NCBI GenBank assembly: GCA_017480995.1
Contig: JAFUQJ010000119.1
Coordinates: forward strand, 1 to 34,050
Source: Alphaproteobacteria bacterium
GTDB lineage: Bacteria > Pseudomonadota > Alphaproteobacteria > RF32 > CAG-239
DNA length: 34,050 nt
Direction: 5' to 3'
Shown: piece after piece, positions 1-6,836 of the stretch
Layout of the letters: the number at the start of each line of letters is the position of its first letter
Position numbering within the stretch: the first letter of the stretch is position 1
Position numbers and translations under genes: made by a program
Notes under the pieces: model-generated
Told to the model about the DNA's origin: nothing
Seen by the model: only the letters and a program-made list of their open reading frames with translations
Databases searched by the model: none

Positions 1-88
1 AGGGGGATTCGTTTTTCAGCGCCAAAAGCCTGGCTTCTTCCAGTTCCTGAATAATTTTTTCCAGATCGGAATTTCGTTTTTTACGCAT
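1..88 (-). CDS. Partial small charged protein, N-terminal 29 residues
   Basis: An open frame starts at the ATG complementary to 86-88 and runs off the left edge. The visible protein begins MRKKRNSDLEKII and is rich in Lys, Arg and Glu, suggesting a helical, perhaps coiled-coil, start. A good ribosome binding site (AAAGGAG, about 9 bases upstream) supports the start. It follows the leftward phage genes and a terminator-like hairpin at 137-163, so it is probably another prophage gene. I do not recognise the family, and the C-terminus is not visible. Confidence 0.5.
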   Translation of the reverse strand, partial: MRKKRNSDLEKIIQELEEARLLALKNESP

Positions 89-136
89 TTAATACTTCTC
101 CTTTTACTTTCGCTGCCTCCTTTGATAAGTTGATAC

Positions 137-163
137 AAAAAACGGCCGCTTTTAAGCAGCCGC
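137..163 (-). terminator. Rho-independent terminator, leftward
   Basis: On the minus strand a CGGCTGCT / AGCGGCCG stem (one T-G wobble) is followed by a run of six T. It lies just downstream of the 27-aa open frame and ends that leftward transcription unit. Confidence 0.6.
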
Positions 164-189
164 TGTCTTTTATCCGTTTATACTTTTAA

Positions 190-273
190 TCAAAATCCAA
201 AAACATCCTGAATCCCGGTATCAGCGGCAGCACTATCCCTGCCAGCCAGAACATGGTCAATAAACTTATTCAT
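190..273 (-). CDS. Tiny prophage ORF, 27 aa
   Basis: A perfect Shine-Dalgarno (AAGGAGG) stands 6 bases before an ATG at 273-271; another ATG lies directly before it. The frame encodes MNKFIDHVLAGRDSAAADTG followed by IQDVFGF and stops with TGA. An overlapping frame inside it (ATG near 253) would give a 22-aa hydrophobic peptide starting MFWLAGIVLPLIPG, but that one has no ribosome binding site. A terminator follows at once. No family is recognised. The ribosome binding site and terminator are the main evidence that this is translated. Confidence 0.4.
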   Translation of the reverse strand: MNKFIDHVLAGRDSAAADTGIQDVFGF

Positions 274-312
274 CATATTCCTCCTTCACAATCTTTGTCG
301 GAATTTGAAATA

Positions 313-660
313 TCAATCAAGAAAAGAATTGTGAGCATCAGAAATGCCGGGAACATTTTCAGCAAAATAAAAAAGCACTATAAAAGCAGCCATAAATAAG
401 TATGTCATAACACGGCGGCTGATAAAAAAATGCACTGAAAAAAGGACTAGCATTATCACTCTGACCGCCCTGTCGAACTCCAGAAGCGCAATATCAACAA
501 TTTTATCACGAGGAGCAGAAATGAAAAACGAATCATAGGCTATTTCCAGCAATGTAATAACAATGATAAAGAACCATATAATCCCTAATATTATATTTTT
601 GCTCAACTTCAAAAAGCAATATGGTTTCTGTCGCAAAAACTGATAAATATTATTATTCAT
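313..660 (-). CDS. Small multi-pass membrane protein, prophage, 115 aa
   Basis: The start is set at the ATG at 660-658, which has a GAGGGG ribosome binding site, rather than an upstream TTG. The protein starts MNNNIYQFLRQKPYCF. It has about three hydrophobic segments: near residues 24-42, a less marked one near 65-80, and one near 84-100. It lies in the leftward phage gene run after the 171-aa gene. Its size and topology resemble the duplicated 114-aa membrane proteins at 4838-5601, but I see no clear sequence identity. Function unknown; holin-like or superinfection-exclusion roles are possible but not shown. Confidence 0.6.
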   Translation of the reverse strand: MNNNIYQFLRQKPYCFLKLSKNIILGIIWFFIIVITLLEIAYDSFFISAPRDKIVDIALLEFDRAVRVIMLVLFSVHFFISRRVMTYLFMAAFIVLFYFAENVPGISDAHNSFLD

Positions 661-738
661 ATCTTCCCCTCGGCACATTAACAAATTGATTAAGCAATAA
701 TATATCAATCATAAACTGTCAATATAATGCCTTTTTGT

Positions 739-1254
739 TTACCTCCTATACGGATAATAATATTTTTTCATCCATTCTTCACAGTTTTCATCCGGATGCA
801 ACAGTCCTTGCTTTATTCCTTGAAAATCGGCTTTTAAATCTTCTTTAGAGTCATTAAAAATTTCTTCCTTGCTCTTATATATAGAATTGGGATTTTCATT
901 CAAATCTTTAGTAGTTTTATTGTAAATATCCACCAATTCTTTACCTAAACCCATTACCCCCGTAACAGCAGCGTCATATACTCCGCCTTGCGCTCCCACG
1001 CAGCTTACCGTCGCATGCTTATACTTGTCATTTAAGTTCAGTGGCATCATTTTATTTCCAGCACTTAAAACCTTGTTGACAGGCTCAATCACTCTGTCAA
1101 AAATTCCGTTGGTCTTATCTCGTGATGTGCTGTCGGTACTATTTAAAGCTATTCCTCTTTGCTCCAGCTCGGGATTGCGGGCGGGGCCGTAAGGCGTGTT
1201 GATATACTGCGCCGTCTGTTGGTGGCGCTTTTCTTCTTCATCTTCAAAATACAT
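739..1254 (-). CDS. Unknown phage protein with MYFExEEEK N-terminus, 171 aa
   Basis: A 171-residue hydrophilic protein that starts 17 bases after the portal stop, with ribosome binding site AAGGAG about 6 bases before the ATG. Its first residues, MYFEDEEEK, nearly match those of the 302-aa phage protein at 5665-6573 (MYFETEEEK). Both end in aromatic, Arg-rich tails (here KKYYYPYRR). The middle (about 85-110) is Gly/Ala/Val-rich and could be a weak membrane or amphipathic segment. Being next to portal and terminase suggests a virion or ejection protein, but this is inference. No known domain was recognised. Confidence 0.65.
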   Translation of the reverse strand: MYFEDEEEKRHQQTAQYINTPYGPARNPELEQRGIALNSTDSTSRDKTNGIFDRVIEPVNKVLSAGNKMMPLNLNDKYKHATVSCVGAQGGVYDAAVTGVMGLGKELVDIYNKTTKDLNENPNSIYKSKEEIFNDSKEDLKADFQGIKQGLLHPDENCEEWMKKYYYPYRR

Positions 1255-1271
1255 ATTGTTCTCCTTTTATA

Positions 1272-3197
1272 TCAGTCAAAACTTTTAACCAGCCCGGTCG
1301 GGATGTTGGTGTTGAGTTTGGGCATTTGGGCCGGCACCGGCAGCGGCTGTTTGTCTTTGATTATCACCGGCTCGGCGTTGGCCGCCTTGCGGCGGTCGGA
1401 AATCTCCTCGGTTTTGAGTTTGTTTTGGAGGTTCATTTCTTTATCCGTCAATTCCAATTTGGCTTTTTCGGCATTGGCCTTAATATCGAGTTCACGCGCT
1501 TTGAGACGGTTTTTCTCGCGTTCGATTTCCAGTTTCTGCCGCTGAATTTCCTGCGCCGGATCCTGCTGCGGCGGCTCGGGACGATTCAGGTCGGCGGCAA
1601 TGTCATTAAAGACTTTCTCCAACACGGTTTCAAAAATCCGTCCTTTGGGCAGACTGCCGCAAACGGCACCGATCATCTGGCGGTAGAGCGGCAGGAGCAG
1701 CGGCTGCTGACTGACTGCCGGCAGCGCGGTGTTAATCATTTCGTTGATGACTTTTATGCCGTTTTGCAGTTCGTTGTTCTCGGCGCTCAGGTTAAAAACA
1801 TTATCGCTCTCGACATGCAGCACCATGCCGCGCATTTTGTCATCTTTCAACACCCGCACCGCAGCCCGGGCAACCTGAGCGTCGGCCGCTTCCTCCGCCG
1901 TCAGAAACGACATCAGCGTATCAACCGAAAACAACTCGCAGATAATTTCGGCTTTCAGGCGAAAAACGTCGCAGATAAAACGCTGCATGTCATTTTGACG
2001 ATCCTGATTGCGCAGCGTGCCGAAATTGGTTTTCTGGTTTACGGCAGTAGCGGTTTCGGCAGCATCGGAAGTTCCGCGCATAATGTCGGAAACGCCGGTA
2101 ATATCGTAAATCCGGGCAATGATGTCCTGTCTGCGCGCAGCCAGCTGCTCCAGCGCGGAAACATATTGCTCTATCGGCACAAAATCGATAATGCCGCGCA
2201 GACCGCCGGCGTCTTTCAGACGCTCAAAATCTTTGGCCGCCACCAGGGTTACGTCCTTGCTCAGGATATTGGCCAGCTCGGGAAAAGAGTTGTCATACGC
2301 ACCGCTGACCTTCAGCGCCTGCATGGTCAATTTCATGCGGGTGTTGATGCCGTTGAGCTCATTGAGCAGCTCTTTTATCAGGCTGTAATCGGGTATCGGG
2401 ATAATGCTGTCGTTGGTAAGAGTGGCAAAAATCGGTTTCGGGCAGGGAAAGAATCCTTCGGTTTTGAGCGGATTGTCGCAGACTTTCAGAAAATCGCCTC
2501 TTTTTTCTTTGGCCAGCCAATAAACCCTGCGGCTGATTTTGTCCCAGATTTCATAGACGCAGATTTCGCGGCTGCGATAATCTTTCTCGCCTTCGCGCAC
2601 CAGCTCAACACAGGCGGCCTCACCGAAAGCATCTACGGCCTCCTGCTTGCTCATATAAATTTTGCGCGCCACCCAGCTTACGTCTTCCCAAATGCCGACT
2701 TTGTCGCAGTCGGCGATAAAATGCTCGGGATTGACATATTGCGAAACGACTTTTTCACCGGTTTTGAGTTCGATTTTGCGCGTCGGATCACAGGCGTCGG
2801 GAAACTCCGCAAACTCGGGTTCATAATGCTCCCACAAAATACCGCAGCCGCTGATCAGAAAATCGTTGCGGGCATATTTGACGACACTGTCAAAATCAAA
2901 CTGCTGCAAATTCCACGCCAGAGCCCGCGACAAGATGCGGCAGGCCAGTTTCTGCGCCTCGCCGGCCGAAGGATTGGCCCGCTCGATATACGGCTTGGGC
3001 TGCCTGAAATACAAAAAGGGTTTCTGCGTCTCTACTCCGGACCAAAAAATATTGTAGCGTCCCTCGGTCTTGGAGCTGCCGGCGTTGTCCTTATAAAACT
3101 CCCGGGTTTCGCGCACGAGATTATAATACTTTTCATACTGTTTTTCGGCAACGGTGATTTTATTTACCCATTCTTCCACCAGTTCGGCATTACTCAT
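1272..3197 (-). CDS. Phage portal protein, podovirus-like, 641 aa
   Basis: The portal is the dodecameric channel at one capsid vertex through which DNA is packaged and ejected. The start is the ATG at 3197-3195 (MSNAELVEEWVNKI); it overlaps the stop of the GroES-like gene by eight bases (ATGAGTAA), which implies translational coupling. Supporting segments are KPIFATLTNDSIIPIPDYS, a long helical stretch LLNELNGINTRMKLTMQAL, and the ITGVSDIMRGTSDAAETATA region typical of podoviral/P22-like head-tail connectors. The C-terminus (about 550-600) is a Lys/Glu/Arg-rich coiled coil. It sits beside the terminase as in most tailed phages. The family call is confident; the exact subfamily is not. Confidence 0.85.
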   Translation of the reverse strand: MSNAELVEEWVNKITVAEKQYEKYYNLVRETREFYKDNAGSSKTEGRYNIFWSGVETQKPFLYFRQPKPYIERANPSAGEAQKLACRILSRALAWNLQQFDFDSVVKYARNDFLISGCGILWEHYEPEFAEFPDACDPTRKIELKTGEKVVSQYVNPEHFIADCDKVGIWEDVSWVARKIYMSKQEAVDAFGEAACVELVREGEKDYRSREICVYEIWDKISRRVYWLAKEKRGDFLKVCDNPLKTEGFFPCPKPIFATLTNDSIIPIPDYSLIKELLNELNGINTRMKLTMQALKVSGAYDNSFPELANILSKDVTLVAAKDFERLKDAGGLRGIIDFVPIEQYVSALEQLAARRQDIIARIYDITGVSDIMRGTSDAAETATAVNQKTNFGTLRNQDRQNDMQRFICDVFRLKAEIICELFSVDTLMSFLTAEEAADAQVARAAVRVLKDDKMRGMVLHVESDNVFNLSAENNELQNGIKVINEMINTALPAVSQQPLLLPLYRQMIGAVCGSLPKGRIFETVLEKVFNDIAADLNRPEPPQQDPAQEIQRQKLEIEREKNRLKARELDIKANAEKAKLELTDKEMNLQNKLKTEEISDRRKAANAEPVIIKDKQPLPVPAQMPKLNTNIPTGLVKSFD

Positions 3198-3444
3198 CTT
3201 CAAATACTCCCAATAATGAACTTTCGCGCACGACAACCACGTCTTTGTCGTATCCCGGAAGTTCGTCAAATACATGAAACAAAACTTTTTCCCCGGGTTT
3301 TACCGAGGCAACCAACGGCCCGACCGCTTCAACCCGGCCGGTTGTCGGCGGATTTTCGATTGTTTCGGGCATAAAAATACCGCCTTGCGAGGCGGCCGGC
3401 GGTTCAATCCGGATAAAAACCCGGTCCAGAATAGCTCTTACCAT
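3190..3444 (-). CDS. GroES-like co-chaperonin encoded by the prophage, 84 aa
   Basis: The protein has the Cpn10 pattern: LDRVFIRIEPP at the start, a mobile-loop region with GGIFMPET, then TGRVEAVGP, VKPGEKVLF and a C-terminal VVVRESSLLGVFE. GroES proteins cap the GroEL chamber. Phage versions such as T4 gp31 modify host GroEL for capsid folding. The length is slightly below the usual 95-100 aa. It overlaps the terminase stop by 7 bases and the portal start by 8, so the three genes form one translation-coupled unit. Ribosome binding site AAAGGAG is 7 bases upstream. A role in folding capsid or portal protein is inference from position. Confidence 0.8.
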   Translation of the reverse strand: MVRAILDRVFIRIEPPAASQGGIFMPETIENPPTTGRVEAVGPLVASVKPGEKVLFHVFDELPGYDKDVVVVRESSLLGVFEDE

Positions 3445-4784
3445 TCACAGCTCCTTTGATTATCAGAAAACAAATCGTTGTAAGTCAGATTGCCGTTGCC
3501 GTAAAGCCTCGGCTCCCCGGTGTCATAAACCGGTTCGGCAAAAGTCAGCGCCAGAGCGTCGGCTTTGTCGGGCGAGCGGCCGAGACGTTTTTTGAGTTCG
3601 TCTTTTTCTTCCAGCTGCAAACGACCTCTGCGGTCATAGCGTTTGTTAATGGCGCAGAGGTCTTCATACAGCTCTTCATCTTTGGGCAGCTGCACCGGCG
3701 GCTTTGAGGACAGCCAGTCGCGCACGGCGTCCCACATCTCGGCGCGGCGGTTGAAATACCGGTCATCCTGACGCGCTTTTTCGCCAAAATAAACGCCGCG
3801 GATAATCTCCCCGAAACCGCGATCTTTCAGGATGTCGTAAACCCCGGCGCCCTGCCCGCCGATATCCATAAATATCCGTCTGGGACGCTGCGCCCTGATA
3901 AAGCTGTGCGCCAGATTGGCAACCTCGACGTTATCCAGCTTGCGATAGCTCTCAAAACGCTGGCACCAGCGGCCGCGGCGAAAGCAAAACGAGGTTTTGT
4001 CGTCGCCGAAACGCGCAATGTCCAAACCGATTATCAACGGCGACGTGCTGTCGGCTATTTTCGGCTCAAAAGCCTCGCGCACCAGATGCCCGGCAATCAA
4101 TTTGTAATTTCCCTGGCGCAGCGGCTCGCCGAGCCAGATGTGGGCATAGTCATCGGGATTGTCGAGTTTGCAGGCCTGCGCCTGAATTTTGAGCTCTTCC
4201 GGACAAAACGGATTGTCATAATAATTAACCTTGCGCACCAGCGTACGCTCGTCGGGCTTATTGGCCAGAGCAATCCAGAGCGCGTCATTTTCGTTTTCGC
4301 GGTTCATGGAAATCCAGATTTCGGATCCGTCCTTGCGGATGGTCGGGCTCAAAATATCCCATGATTTTTTGGTAATGGTCTGCGCTTCTTCTATCCAAGC
4401 AATGTCAACGCCTTCCAGAGACTTGATATTGTTAACGTCCTGATCGCGCAGCCCGCGAAAAATAAAACGACTGCCGGTCAGCTTGTTTTCGATTTTGTTT
4501 TCAAAAATCTTATAATCATTCAAGCCCCAGGCGGAAATGCGATCACACAACAATTTATAGACCGAATCTTTTATGGAATCCTGAATTTCGCGCAGGCAGG
4601 CAATAAACAGTTTTTTCTGCCGTGCCTTGAGCAGGAGGCTGTCGGCAAAGGCATAGGACTTGCCGCCGCCGCGGCCGCCGTAATAAAATTTGACGCGATA
4701 AGCCTCATTGAGCAGCGGCTTGAACACTTCGGCAATCTCTATGCGCAAGGTTGCAACTTTTTCCTGATTGTCAGTCTGATTCAT
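3438..4784 (-). CDS. terL: Phage terminase large subunit, 448 aa
   Basis: This is the DNA-packaging ATPase and nuclease motor. The ATPase part has a Walker A motif YYGGRGGGKS near residues 34-43 and a Walker B/catalytic Glu motif DIAWIEEAQ near 127-135. The nuclease part has acidic motifs GLDIARFGDD, MDIGGQGAGVYD and the C-terminal DKADALALTFAEP. The layout resembles the PBSX/Terminase_3 type. The ATG has an AAGGAG site. A terminator at 4809-4834 separates it from the upstream membrane genes, so it may have its own promoter. The small terminase subunit is not recognised in this window. Confidence 0.92.
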   Translation of the reverse strand: MNQTDNQEKVATLRIEIAEVFKPLLNEAYRVKFYYGGRGGGKSYAFADSLLLKARQKKLFIACLREIQDSIKDSVYKLLCDRISAWGLNDYKIFENKIENKLTGSRFIFRGLRDQDVNNIKSLEGVDIAWIEEAQTITKKSWDILSPTIRKDGSEIWISMNRENENDALWIALANKPDERTLVRKVNYYDNPFCPEELKIQAQACKLDNPDDYAHIWLGEPLRQGNYKLIAGHLVREAFEPKIADSTSPLIIGLDIARFGDDKTSFCFRRGRWCQRFESYRKLDNVEVANLAHSFIRAQRPRRIFMDIGGQGAGVYDILKDRGFGEIIRGVYFGEKARQDDRYFNRRAEMWDAVRDWLSSKPPVQLPKDEELYEDLCAINKRYDRRGRLQLEEKDELKKRLGRSPDKADALALTFAEPVYDTGEPRLYGNGNLTYNDLFSDNQRSCEW

Positions 4785-4808
4785 TTCTCCTTCCCCGTTA
4801 TCAAATAC

Positions 4809-4834
4809 AAAAAAAGCCGCCGTATTTCGGCGGC
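4809..4834 (-). terminator. Rho-independent terminator, leftward
   Basis: A perfect 7-bp stem GCCGCCG / CGGCGGC with a 5-base loop is followed on the minus strand by seven T. It lies between the 114-aa membrane gene and the terminase gene, so it limits read-through into the packaging genes. Confidence 0.85.
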
Positions 4835-4837
4835 CGC

Positions 4838-5182
4838 TTAAATGTAAGTCAGTCTGAACATTGCTTTAAGAACTTCTTTGGTAACGTCCCAATGTATCCA
4901 ATTAACCACAACGGACAGTAAAAGTTCCAATACTAAAAATTTTTCCTCTATATCATCTTTTCCCGGTATTTTGCTGCGTCGTATCCATTTGTATTTTTTC
5001 TCGCCGAGCGGAAGAATGATGCAAATCACCACTATACTGACATCAAACAAAAAAAACCAAAAATCATAAGGAACCAAACCGTGCATCAATATTGTGGCCG
5101 TGGGACTTATTGCCATAAACATAAGAAAGGCAAAAAATATTATAAATTTACAGGTTACTACCGCTCCGTTCAGTTTTTGCAT
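4838..5182 (-). CDS. Duplicated prophage membrane protein, copy A, 114 aa
   Basis: A 114-aa protein with three hydrophobic segments (about 12-32, 40-58 and 83-98) and a basic stretch between the last two (GEKKYKWIRRSKIPGK). It differs from copy B at nine positions (A7V, F19L, M23T, W42C, I50F, V51A, I53F, R68Q, E79Q, copy A first), which is about 92% identity. Upstream is an AAGGG ribosome binding site and a perfect inverted repeat at 5206-5229 that is part of the duplicated unit. It is followed by a strong terminator. No family was recognised. Confidence 0.7.
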   Translation of the reverse strand: MQKLNGAVVTCKFIIFFAFLMFMAISPTATILMHGLVPYDFWFFLFDVSIVVICIILPLGEKKYKWIRRSKIPGKDDIEEKFLVLELLLSVVVNWIHWDVTKEVLKAMFRLTYI

Positions 5183-5205
5183 TTGTTTGGTCCCTTATTG
5201 TTTTC

Positions 5206-5229
5206 TGAGATATTAACACGGATATCTCA
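5206..5229. promoter_or_regulatory. Inverted repeat TGAGATAT-N8-ATATCTCA, copy 1
   Basis: Perfect 8-bp arms around an 8-base spacer, about 25 bases upstream of the copy A start codon. It could be an operator or a transcript hairpin. On the minus strand the T run precedes the palindrome, so it is not a leftward terminator. Confidence 0.5.
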
Positions 5230-5256
5230 AAAAATCCACCCGCTTTTATCCGCCGC

Positions 5257-5601
5257 TTAAATGTAAGTCAGCCTGAACATTGCTTTAAGAACTTCTTTGG
5301 TAACGTCCCAATGTATCCAATTAACCACAACGGAAAGTAAAAGTTCCAATACTAAAAATTTTTCCTGTATATCATCTTTTCCCGGTATTTTACTGCGTTG
5401 TATCCATTTGTATTTTTTCTCGCCGAGCGGAAGAATTATGCAAAATACAGCAAAACTGACGTCAAACAAAAAAAAACAAAAATCATAAGGAACCAAACCG
5501 TGCATCAATATTGTGGCCGTGGGACTTATTGCCGTAAACATAAGTAAGGCAAAAAATATTATAAATTTACAGGTTACTACCACTCCGTTCAATTTTTGCA
5601 T
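5257..5601 (-). CDS. Duplicated prophage membrane protein, copy B, 114 aa
   Basis: Second copy of the tandem pair, transcribed first. It has the same three-segment topology and the same C-terminal sequence (NWIHWDVTKEVLKAMFRLTYI apart from none of the nine differences). Substitutions cluster in and next to the membrane segments, while the last 35 residues are identical; this suggests the C-terminal part is under stronger constraint. The ATG at 5601-5599 has the same AAGGG site and upstream inverted repeat as copy A. Function unknown. Confidence 0.7.
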   Translation of the reverse strand: MQKLNGVVVTCKFIIFFALLMFTAISPTATILMHGLVPYDFCFFLFDVSFAVFCIILPLGEKKYKWIQRSKIPGKDDIQEKFLVLELLLSVVVNWIHWDVTKEVLKAMFRLTYI

Positions 5602-5624
5602 TTGTTTGGTCCCTTATTGTTTTC

Positions 5625-5648
5625 TGAGATATTAACACGGATATCTCA
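5625..5648. promoter_or_regulatory. Inverted repeat TGAGATAT-N8-ATATCTCA, copy 2
   Basis: Identical to the element at 5206-5229 and at the same place relative to copy B. It lies between the 302-aa gene stop and the copy B ribosome binding site. Its conservation in both units may reflect only the recent duplication. Confidence 0.5.
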
Positions 5649-5664
5649 AAAAATCCACTCGCTT

Positions 5665-6573
5665 TTAATAATATCCCAGCATCCGCCGCCTTCTCTCTTC
5701 TTCATCTTCTTCTGTTGTTTGCGTTTTAATCGGGAACAGGCTTTGCACCACTCCGTTAATTCCGCTTGAAATTGCATTACTGACAACCGTTCTGGTCAAA
5801 GGTTCTCCGGCACGCCCTAAATATCTGTTTGCAGCCACATGACCGCCAATATTACTCCCAATACTTCGGCCGATGTTTTTGGCATATTCGGCGGCCGTGT
5901 TTTCTTCGGTACTGCCCCAGCCGTTGATAATGCCGCTGTTTACGGCGCTTTGCAAACCTTTGGCTGATTTCAGCGCCAGCGGCGCGGCTGCCGCGGCTTT
6001 GGTTACGCCCAGCGGCGAAACCGCCGAGGCGACGCCTTCGACCGTATTTGCCAATGCCGGCATTTCGCGCTTGGCCGCCGCGACGTCATTACGCCAATCG
6101 TCCCGGGCAATCCGATATCCGGTTTTGAAATTATCGGAAAAATAACGATCATGATTTGCCGCCCCCGGCAACATTCCGTATCCGGCGTTGATAACGCCGC
6201 CGGCTACTCCGGCCAATTCGTCAATGGTATTCAACGTTACGCCGCTGGCGGCAACTTTTCCCAGCCCGACCGCTTTTTCACCCCAGCTCATCTCTTGCTT
6301 CTGCGGTTGTTGGAACTGCTGCGACTGATTTTGTTGTTCGGGCTGCGGCTGAAACGGCGTCTGCTGACGCGGCGGAATCTGTGTCCGATCAGCATTGTTT
6401 TGCTGCGGCTCATCATAATATGTTATGTTACCCAGCGGGCCGGTCATAACCTTTTCTTCACCGAGCAAACCGGCTTTTTGCAGATTCTGCTTCAGTTCAT
6501 CGCGAAGGCTCATTTCTTCCTGCCGTTGGAGCGCCAATTTTTTCTGCTTCTCTTCTTCCGTTTCAAAATACAT
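5665..6573 (-). CDS. Unknown phage protein, Q-rich linker and G/A-rich body, 302 aa
   Basis: The start chosen is the ATG at 6573-6571 (MYFETEEEKQKK) with ribosome binding site GGAG; the frame upstream lies in a terminator hairpin. Residues 1-40 are charged and helical. About 55-95 is Gln/Pro-rich low complexity. About 100-270 is Gly/Ala-rich with amphipathic character (ASGVTLNTIDELAGVAGG, ASAVSPLGVTKAAAAA). The tail is acidic then basic (EEDEEERRRRMLGYY). Its N-terminus matches that of the 171-aa protein. Composition resembles virion-internal or ejection proteins of podoviruses, but this is inference only. It is the first gene after a strong leftward promoter. Confidence 0.65.
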   Translation of the reverse strand: MYFETEEEKQKKLALQRQEEMSLRDELKQNLQKAGLLGEEKVMTGPLGNITYYDEPQQNNADRTQIPPRQQTPFQPQPEQQNQSQQFQQPQKQEMSWGEKAVGLGKVAASGVTLNTIDELAGVAGGVINAGYGMLPGAANHDRYFSDNFKTGYRIARDDWRNDVAAAKREMPALANTVEGVASAVSPLGVTKAAAAAPLALKSAKGLQSAVNSGIINGWGSTEENTAAEYAKNIGRSIGSNIGGHVAANRYLGRAGEPLTRTVVSNAISSGINGVVQSLFPIKTQTTEEDEEERRRRMLGYY

Positions 6574-6583
6574 TGTTTTCTCC

Positions 6584-6612
6584 ACAAAAAAGCCCGGACT
6601 GACGTCTCGGGC
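6584..6612 (-). terminator. Terminator located between promoter and 302-aa gene
   Basis: On the minus strand GCCCG-A-GAC / GTC-CGGGC forms an 8-bp stem (one bulged A) with a 4-base loop, directly followed by six T. The 302-aa gene's GGAG site begins right after it. Transcripts from the promoter at 6679-6707 must pass this signal, so it may be an attenuator. Confidence 0.75.
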
Positions 6613-6626
6613 CGAATATAAAAATA

Positions 6627-6650
6627 CTGCCGGAAGGTACCCTCCGGCAG
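6627..6650 (-). promoter_or_regulatory. Leader hairpin upstream of the attenuator-like terminator
   Basis: CTGCCGGA / TCCGGCAG, a perfect 8-bp stem with an 8-base loop, starts about 20 bases after the predicted transcription start. On the minus strand it is followed by TATTTTTATA, a weaker U-rich tract. It could pause polymerase or form an antitermination structure together with 6584-6612. Confidence 0.55.
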
Positions 6651-6678
6651 TGAACACACTTTTTTCATTATGGCAATT

Positions 6679-6707
6679 CTTATAACAAACTTTTCCCCGT
6701 TTGTCAA
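6679..6707 (-). promoter_or_regulatory. Strong sigma70-type promoter, leftward phage genes
   Basis: Minus strand TTGACA (6707-6702), 17-base spacer, TATAAG (6684-6679). A perfect DnaA-box sequence (TTATCCACA, 6721-6713) lies directly upstream of the -35 box. Predicted start near 6671. It would drive the 302-aa gene and the genes after it. Confidence 0.75.
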
Positions 6708-6836
6708 CCTACTGTGGATAACTTTTTTAAAACACTCGTTTTAGGTCTGATAAATTTATGCAGTGACATCTTGTCAGATATGCGTTTGCAAAAATATTTT
6801 CTGCCAAACGGAAGCGCAACAAAAAGATATCCGAAA

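Larger units (their letters stand above)
4833..5667. repeat. Tandem duplication, two units offset by 419 bp
   Basis: Bases 4833-5248 and 5252-5667 are near-identical direct repeats at an offset of exactly 419 bases. Each contains one 114-aa gene, its ribosome binding site and the upstream inverted repeat. The right end of unit two is the stop codon of the 302-aa gene (5665-5667), and unit one ends with the equivalent tta. The original event therefore duplicated from that stop codon to just past the 114-aa gene. Confidence 0.9.

Noticed and set aside
1326..3374. 682-aa open frame on the plus strand opposite the portal gene
   Set aside because: It is a shadow of the portal and GroES-like genes; those have clear family motifs, ribosome binding sites and coupled starts.
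4833..5667. Tandem repeats as a CRISPR array or insertion sequence
   Set aside because: There are only two long units, each with a coding gene; no spacers, transposase or terminal inverted repeats are seen.
6713..6721. Perfect DnaA box TTATCCACA as sign of a replication origin
   Set aside because: Only a single box was noticed; about one chance match is expected in a window of this size, and no clustered boxes or AT-rich unwinding element accompany it.
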